Source: Streptomyces sp. NBC_01717 (GTDB lineage: Bacteria; Actinomycetota; Actinomycetes; Streptomycetales; Streptomycetaceae). From it: DNA of 64,000 nucleotides. The stretch's first letter is position 1. Each line of letters starts with the position of its first letter. A program made the position numbers and the translations under genes. Positions 59,637 to 64,000 of the stretch are shown piece by piece. The DNA lies in assembly GCF_036248255.1 (NCBI RefSeq), contig NZ_CP109178.1, forward strand, positions 3,348,001-3,412,000, read 5' to 3'. The notes below the pieces were generated by a model. That model ran no database searches. It was not told the origin of the DNA and worked only from the letters and a program-made list of their open reading frames with translations.

Positions 59637-62594
59637 TCAGATGATCTGTGGCTCGAAGTCCCAGTACGGCCGGTTGCGGGACCGCGCCGAGACCGTGTGG
59701 ACGTGCTGTGCCCCCAAGGTCGTCACGAGGTCGCCCAACGCCTCGGTCTCGATCTTCTCGGCCCGCTGCCGGTCCCGGACCCCGCGCAGGTCCGCCGCGT
59801 GGGCGATCCGGGCCGAGAGCGTCAGCGGGTGGGTGCGGCCGAGGGCCTCGGTGGCGCGGCTGACGGTGCTCTCCATGAGCGAGGCGGCGGATTCGGGGTC
59901 GCCGACCAGATTGCGCAGTGCCGACGCGTTGATCGCACAGCCCAGGGTCCAGGGGTGGTTCTCGCCCACGGCCTGGGTCAAGTCGGCGAGCGCCTCCTCG
60001 ATGAGAACGTGGGCGTGTTCCCGCTCGCCCACGTTGCGCAGAACGAGCGCATGGTTGGCGCGGGTGCCCGCCACGTAGGGGTGGGCCTCGCCGAGCATGT
60101 CGGCGTATCCGCTCACGACCTTCTCGCTTATGTCCCTGGCCTGGTCGATGTCCGCGTGCTCACGGGCGAAGCAGCTCTGACTGGCCGCGAACATCATCGT
60201 CAGGGGATCGCCCTCGCCGAGCACGCGTTCGCAGCGCTCCAGCACGCGGGTGAACAGCTCGCGGGCCTTGCCGCGGTCGCCCGACCGGTAGTGGCAAAGC
60301 GCCAGGTTGTGCTCGGCGCGCAGTGTCTGCGGGTTGTCGGCCCCCAGCACGAGCCGGTGCACGCGGGCGCTCTGTGTCTGGAGCGACTCGGCCTCGGCGT
60401 AGCGACCGAGCAGGCGCAGGTCGGTGGCGTAGTTGATCTCGGAGTACAGCGTCCAGCTGTGGCGCGGGCGCAGCAGCTGGCGCCTCGACTCCAGGGTGCG
60501 CCGGTTCAGTTCCAGCGATTCCTCGTACCGCCCGAGCAGCCGGAGCGAGATGGCCAGGTTGTTCTGCGCGTCGAGCGTCCGCGAGTCCTGTTCGCCGAGG
60601 AGTTCCCGGTAGGCGGCCAGGATCCAGCCGGAGATCTCCAGTGCCTCGTCGTACCGGCCGAGACCCCGCAGGTCGGCGGCGAGGCCACCGGCCGCGCGCA
60701 GGTGTTCCAGGTCGTGTTCGCCGCGTTCGGCGCGCAGGTGGTTGACGGCGGCCCGTTCGATGGCCTCCGTGCCCGCGTAGTCGCCGACCGCCCGCAGCAG
60801 GTTGGCGTAGTTGTAGCTCAGGTCCCAGACCCTGGGGTGGTTCTCGCCGAGGAGTTCGCGCCAGGCCTTCATGGCGCGGGCGCCGAGCTTGATGCCGGCC
60901 CGGTACTCGCCCGAGAGGTACATGTAACGCAGGCAGTTGAGCACCAGGGTGTGGACCGCCGGATCGGTACTCAGAAGGACGTCGGCCCATTTCAGGTGCG
61001 GCGTGATCTCGGCGTAGGCAGGCCACTGGCGAGTGTCCGTGGGACGGCCGGGGTCCGCGGCGGCAAGGGCTCGGCGGACCACACCGATGAATTCCTGGCG
61101 GTCCCGCTCCGGCATGTCCTTGCTGACGATCTGGTGGACCATGCGGTGCAGGTAGAGAGATTCGCCGGAGGACGGCTCGTCGATGATCGACTCGTGGGAC
61201 TCCAGGCGGACGACCGAGTACTGCCGGAGCTGGGCGATCGCCTTGTTCCACAGCAGCGGGTCGTTCATCAGGCCGGACAGCTGCTCGGGAAGTTCTCCGG
61301 CCGGCATCTCCTTCAGAAGCCGTACAGGGATGGAGCCAGGGGCGAAGAAAGTGCACAGGCGCAGCAGGTCGACGGACTCGGGGACGGTGTCCTTGAGCTT
61401 GTTCAGCAGTATCGACCAGGCGGTCTGGAAGGCCAGGGGGAAGTCCGCGGAGATCTTGACGACGTCCTGGTCGATGCCGCCCTCGAGGAGCTCGATGTAC
61501 TCGTCGACGGACATGTCGGAGTCGTTGAGCCAGCCGGCCGTCTGGTCGAGCAGCAGCGGGAGGTCCTCCAGTGCGTCGGCGAGCAGGTCGGCCTCGGTCT
61601 GGGTCAGCCGGGGGGCGCGGCGGCGGATGAAGGCGACCGATTCGTCCCGCCTGTAGACCGGCACCTCGACGAGGTTGCTGTTGTGCTCGCCCCACTCCGG
61701 GTTGCGTGAGGTGATCAGGACGTGTCCGGGGCCGGTGGGCACCAGGTCCCAGATCTGTTCGGGTTCGTCGGCGCCGTCGAGGACGAGCAGCCAGTGGGAG
61801 TGGGGGTCGCCGCGGCGCAGCGAGTCGCGGACCGCGCGCAGCCGTTCGCCGTACTCGACGCCGGTGGACAGGCCCAGTTCCGGGGCGAGTTCGGCGAGTT
61901 TCTGGCGGTAGAGTGCGCGGCGGTCGGCGGGGACCCACCACACGACGTCGTACTCGGAGCCGAACCGGTAGACGTACTCCGCGGCCAGCTGCGTCTTGCC
62001 GACGCCGGACATGCCGTGCAGGGTGACGACGCCCGCGCCGGAGCCGGCGTCCTGGAGGGCTCGGTAGGCCCTGCTGAGCAGTTCCTCGCGGCCGGTGAAC
62101 CGGGTGTTGCGGCGCGGTACGCCGCCCCATACCTCGGGGGTGTCGGACGGGAATCGCGGTCCCGGCCTGGCCGCCGCGGTCTCGTGCGTCGGCTCGGCGG
62201 GGATTCCGAGGCGGGCCAGCAGCCGCCGTTCGGCCTCGTCGGCGCCGACGTTGGTCAGGTCGGCCGCCCCGAAGACGGAGGTCGCGCCCGGCAGCGCCGA
62301 CGTGGTGACGGAGACGGCGACGAAGCGGTCCGGGTCGGGGGCGACGACCTCGCGCAGCGCTCTGTTCCACTCGTCGTGGCTGCGCGGGCCGAGTTGGAAG
62401 TACCAGTCGCTCAGGATCACCAGGACGAGGCCGCGGGCCAGCGTCAGATCCCGCAGGCTCTCCTCCAGCGGCACCTCCACCGGTGGGTCCCAGCGCTGCT
62501 GGACGACCGTCACTCCGCGCCGCTCCAGACGGTCCCCGATCCACGCCGCCCACGCCCGGTTGAATCCGGCGAAACTGATGGTGACGGTCTGCAC
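59637..62594 (-). CDS. fxsT: FxSxx-COOH system TIR-like/NB-ARC/TPR protein FxsT
   Basis: 985 aa from GTG 62594 (TTGGAG at -9), opening VQTVTISFAGFNRAWAAWIG. A TIR-like domain (about 1-145) is followed by an NB-ARC ATPase (about 165-420; Walker A LHGMSGVGKTQLAAEYVY, Walker B LLVLDGADEPEQIW, ARC-type GLPL motif as EDLPLLLDQTAGWL). A winged-helix region and at least ten tetratricopeptide units complete the chain (about 550-960; YDEALEISGWILAAYRELLG, NLAISLRLLGRYEESLELNR). This is the layout named FxsT, found beside FxSxx-COOH ribosomal peptides and their radical SAM maturase. It is likely a STAND-type receptor; its exact job is unknown. Confidence 0.85.
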   Translation of the reverse strand: MQTVTISFAGFNRAWAAWIGDRLERRGVTVVQQRWDPPVEVPLEESLRDLTLARGLVLVILSDWYFQLGPRSHDEWNRALREVVAPDPDRFVAVSVTTSALPGATSVFGAADLTNVGADEAERRLLARLGIPAEPTHETAAARPGPRFPSDTPEVWGGVPRRNTRFTGREELLSRAYRALQDAGSGAGVVTLHGMSGVGKTQLAAEYVYRFGSEYDVVWWVPADRRALYRQKLAELAPELGLSTGVEYGERLRAVRDSLRRGDPHSHWLLVLDGADEPEQIWDLVPTGPGHVLITSRNPEWGEHNSNLVEVPVYRRDESVAFIRRRAPRLTQTEADLLADALEDLPLLLDQTAGWLNDSDMSVDEYIELLEGGIDQDVVKISADFPLAFQTAWSILLNKLKDTVPESVDLLRLCTFFAPGSIPVRLLKEMPAGELPEQLSGLMNDPLLWNKAIAQLRQYSVVRLESHESIIDEPSSGESLYLHRMVHQIVSKDMPERDRQEFIGVVRRALAAADPGRPTDTRQWPAYAEITPHLKWADVLLSTDPAVHTLVLNCLRYMYLSGEYRAGIKLGARAMKAWRELLGENHPRVWDLSYNYANLLRAVGDYAGTEAIERAAVNHLRAERGEHDLEHLRAAGGLAADLRGLGRYDEALEISGWILAAYRELLGEQDSRTLDAQNNLAISLRLLGRYEESLELNRRTLESRRQLLRPRHSWTLYSEINYATDLRLLGRYAEAESLQTQSARVHRLVLGADNPQTLRAEHNLALCHYRSGDRGKARELFTRVLERCERVLGEGDPLTMMFAASQSCFAREHADIDQARDISEKVVSGYADMLGEAHPYVAGTRANHALVLRNVGEREHAHVLIEEALADLTQAVGENHPWTLGCAINASALRNLVGDPESAASLMESTVSRATEALGRTHPLTLSARIAHAADLRGVRDRQRAEKIETEALGDLVTTLGAQHVHTVSARSRNRPYWDFEPQII

Positions 62595-62613
62595 CCCGGC
62601 TGCTCCAACTTGC

Positions 62614-62727
62614 TTACGCGTTCCGGGCATTCAACCGTCTCCCTGCCTCGATTCGAGCCTTCTCAAGATACACCGGGGACCCTTTGACGATCAGATGGTC
62701 GGAGGCGTCGATCATGTGCACGCTCAC
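62614..62727 (-). CDS. Possible small coupled ORF between HExxH gene and fxsT
   Basis: A GTG at 62727 overlaps the HExxH stop in GTGA and opens 37 codons: VSVHMIDASDHLIVKGSPVY, then LEKARIEAGRRLNARNA. The frame is also open upstream to ATG 62757 (47 aa). The sequence is balanced and protein-like, and the coupling resembles true operon junctions. It does not end in the FxSxx motif, so it is not the expected precursor. It may be a chance frame. Confidence 0.35.
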   Translation of the reverse strand: MSVHMIDASDHLIVKGSPVYLEKARIEAGRRLNARNA

Positions 62728-64000
62728 GCCCGCCGTGAGCCGTTCCTCTGCTGCCATATCACGCGCACAGTGCTCACATACGCCCGCGCACGGGCCAGAT
62801 GACCCGTGGGGGGCGGACAATCGGCCAGACGGTCGTAGAGGGTGATCATCTCGTTGACCAGTACCCTTCCCTCGGCGGTCAGCGCCCCCGAACCAGCCAG
62901 TACGGGCAGCACGGCTCCCACTTGCTCCCGGCAGCGGGCGTGTTCGGCCCAGGCGAGATCGCGGTGGGTGACGCGCTCCGCGCCGCATGCGAAGCGCTGC
63001 CAGTAGTCGGCGAGCGCGATGTGCGAGTAGGCGCCCTGGAGCAGCCCGTCGAACGGCCGGGGATCCGATCGCCAGGGTGCGAAGTGCCGGGGGGTGGTGT
63101 CCTCGTGGTGCAGCCGTACGAGGGCGCCGATCGCGGCCAGTTTGGTGTGCTGGAGTTCGTGCACGAGGGTCGAGGCGAAGTACGCGGGGGTGGCCGGCTT
63201 GCTGCTGAGGACCGCGCCGAAGGCCTCGCGCCTGGTGCCGCTGCAGTGTGCCGCGCCCTGGCCGGTGGGGCCCGATCCGGGCGGCGGGCCGAGTGGCACC
63301 AGGCAGCGCAGCAGCACGGCGGTCTCGGTCACGCGGTGTGCGCCGCCGATGCGGAGCAGCGGTTCGACCCCGGACCAGGACTCCGTCCACGCCTTGCGTT
63401 CGCTGTCGTCGATATGGACGGCGCCGCTCAGTCCGTGGCGTTCCAGACCGCTTCCGGCGGTGCGGTACGGGTCGAGATCGTCCAGCGGGACGGGGCCGGC
63501 GCCGGGCGTCACGGCGGGCAGGGACAGCGCGGGCAGCCAGCGTGGGTCGGGGGAACTCGTGGTGCCGTCGGCGTGCGCGTGCACGACGACGGGCTTCTCC
63601 GGGTGGTGGCGTAACGTCAACTCGCTTCCGGTGGACGTGATGTCGAGCCGGCCGGCGGGCGTCCGCAGGGCCCCCAGGGCCGGCAGCGACAGCAGTCCGC
63701 CGAGCGCGGTGAGCCGGGCCGCGAAAGCCAGCCGCGCGCGGATCGCCGCCGCTGCGGCGAGCGCACCCAGGTGGTCGAGGTCCGCCTGAAGTTGGGGCGT
63801 GGGGGCGGTGGCGGTCAGGCCCCGCAGGCAGCTCTGCGCCCAGGGGCCCACCAGAGGGTGGAGCAGCACCGCGTGGACGGCGGTCCGGTCCGCGCGTTCG
63901 GCGGCTTCGAGCAGCGACCAGTCCTGGCGCAGCCGGTCGAGCCGGTCCGGTGGGCAGACGGTCGCGGGGGCCGCCCCGGCGGCGTCGAGGAGTGCCCGCA
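62724..64000 (-). CDS. HExxH-type peptide-modification protein, partial
   Basis: At least 425 aa; the frame is open to the window edge, so the N-terminus lies beyond. Segments LLDAAGAAPATVCPPDRLDR, DRTAVHAVLLHPLVGPWAQS, AFGAVLSSKPATPAYFASTL and the metal motif VHELQHTKLAAIGAL (HELQH at 63147-63161) identify the HExxH domain found in FxSxx-COOH systems, either separate or as the C-terminal extension of radical SAM maturase FxsB. Relatives are described as 2-oxoglutarate-dependent peptide beta-hydroxylases or inactive versions; here the HExxH is intact. It lies upstream of fxsT on the same strand. Confidence 0.82.
   Translation of the reverse strand, partial: RALLDAAGAAPATVCPPDRLDRLRQDWSLLEAAERADRTAVHAVLLHPLVGPWAQSCLRGLTATAPTPQLQADLDHLGALAAAAAIRARLAFAARLTALGGLLSLPALGALRTPAGRLDITSTGSELTLRHHPEKPVVVHAHADGTTSSPDPRWLPALSLPAVTPGAGPVPLDDLDPYRTAGSGLERHGLSGAVHIDDSERKAWTESWSGVEPLLRIGGAHRVTETAVLLRCLVPLGPPPGSGPTGQGAAHCSGTRREAFGAVLSSKPATPAYFASTLVHELQHTKLAAIGALVRLHHEDTTPRHFAPWRSDPRPFDGLLQGAYSHIALADYWQRFACGAERVTHRDLAWAEHARCREQVGAVLPVLAGSGALTAEGRVLVNEMITLYDRLADCPPPTGHLARARAYVSTVRVIWQQRNGSRRA

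Noticed and set aside
59637..62594. TIR/NB-ARC/TPR protein as an antiphage (STAND) defence gene
   Set aside because: Architecture is compatible, but the neighbouring HExxH gene places it in the FxSxx-COOH system; no defence partners are seen.
62614..63390. 258-codon minus-strand frame covering the HExxH gene
   Set aside because: Most of it is an Arg/Pro-rich shadow of the HExxH frame; only the short 3' part after the HExxH stop is kept as a candidate.
1..64000. CRISPR arrays, rRNA genes or a replication origin
   Set aside because: No regularly spaced repeats, rRNA segments or DnaA-box clusters were noticed on reading.

Overview
The window is high-GC actinobacterial DNA and almost certainly comes from a Streptomyces or close relative. 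The coding regions show extreme third-position GC, many GTG and TTG starts, and several Streptomyces hallmark loci: a four-gene conservon (cvnA-D), a Kgd-type fused 2-oxoglutarate enzyme, a Lon gene behind a HAIR-like operator, SpoIIE-type phosphatases, a Ku/LigD-polymerase pair, and an FxSxx-COOH RiPP-associated gene pair. From about 19 kb to 59.6 kb the gene order looks like ordinary conserved chromosome; from memory it resembles the Streptomyces coelicolor region from Ku/LigD to kgd, which I could not check.

1-8.4 kb is an accessory island anchored on a tRNA-Arg(CCG) gene at 672-743. Its last 43 bp (702-744) recur exactly at 7317-7359, and a diverged copy lies at 8358-8405. Three decayed 3' ends of a tyrosine integrase gene lie on the minus strand (about 893, 3592 and 7506), each preceded by the same conserved segment. 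I read this as the scar of several successive integrative elements of one family. Surviving cargo: a secreted two-domain LamG protein, a small secreted peptide, a DUF6928-type gene broken by an amber codon, a tautomerase, an IS3-family element with a frameshifted orfB that cut one integrase, and the 3' tail of an IS5-family transposase.

8.7-19 kb holds two large multidomain PP2C/SpoIIE phosphatases (one cytosolic PAS-GAF type, one membrane type with a CitA-like sensor and an anti-sigma-like ATPase domain), glyA behind a ZTP/pfl riboswitch, a membrane-anchored hypothetical protein and a secreted S53 peptidase. 19-21 kb is the divergent ku/ligD-polymerase pair for non-homologous end joining. 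21-29 kb runs in one direction: a HEAT-repeat protein, a zinc-ribbon protein, a frameshifted lipoprotein gene, a histidine kinase, a SEDS protein (FtsW/RodA) and a class B penicillin-binding protein, probably a cell-envelope module.

29-39 kb holds small conserved proteins, an ADP-ribosylglycohydrolase, two divergently transcribed diiron proteins with a TetR regulator, a pseudokinase-PQQ receptor-like protein and an NlpC/P60 hydrolase. 39-46 kb is the conservon, with a styrene-monooxygenase-like flavoprotein and a PhyH-type dioxygenase downstream on the same strand. 46-53 kb holds a PP2C-like protein, a MarR regulator with a 15-bp palindrome at its promoter, a GH25 lysozyme, a lipoprotein deacetylase, lon, a truncated nucleotidyltransferase and a spermidine-synthase-like protein. 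53.6-59.6 kb holds a two-component pair and kgd. The right edge (59.6-64 kb) holds the TIR-like/NB-ARC/TPR protein FxsT and an HExxH-type peptide-modification protein that runs off the window; the precursor peptide and radical SAM enzyme would lie beyond the edge.
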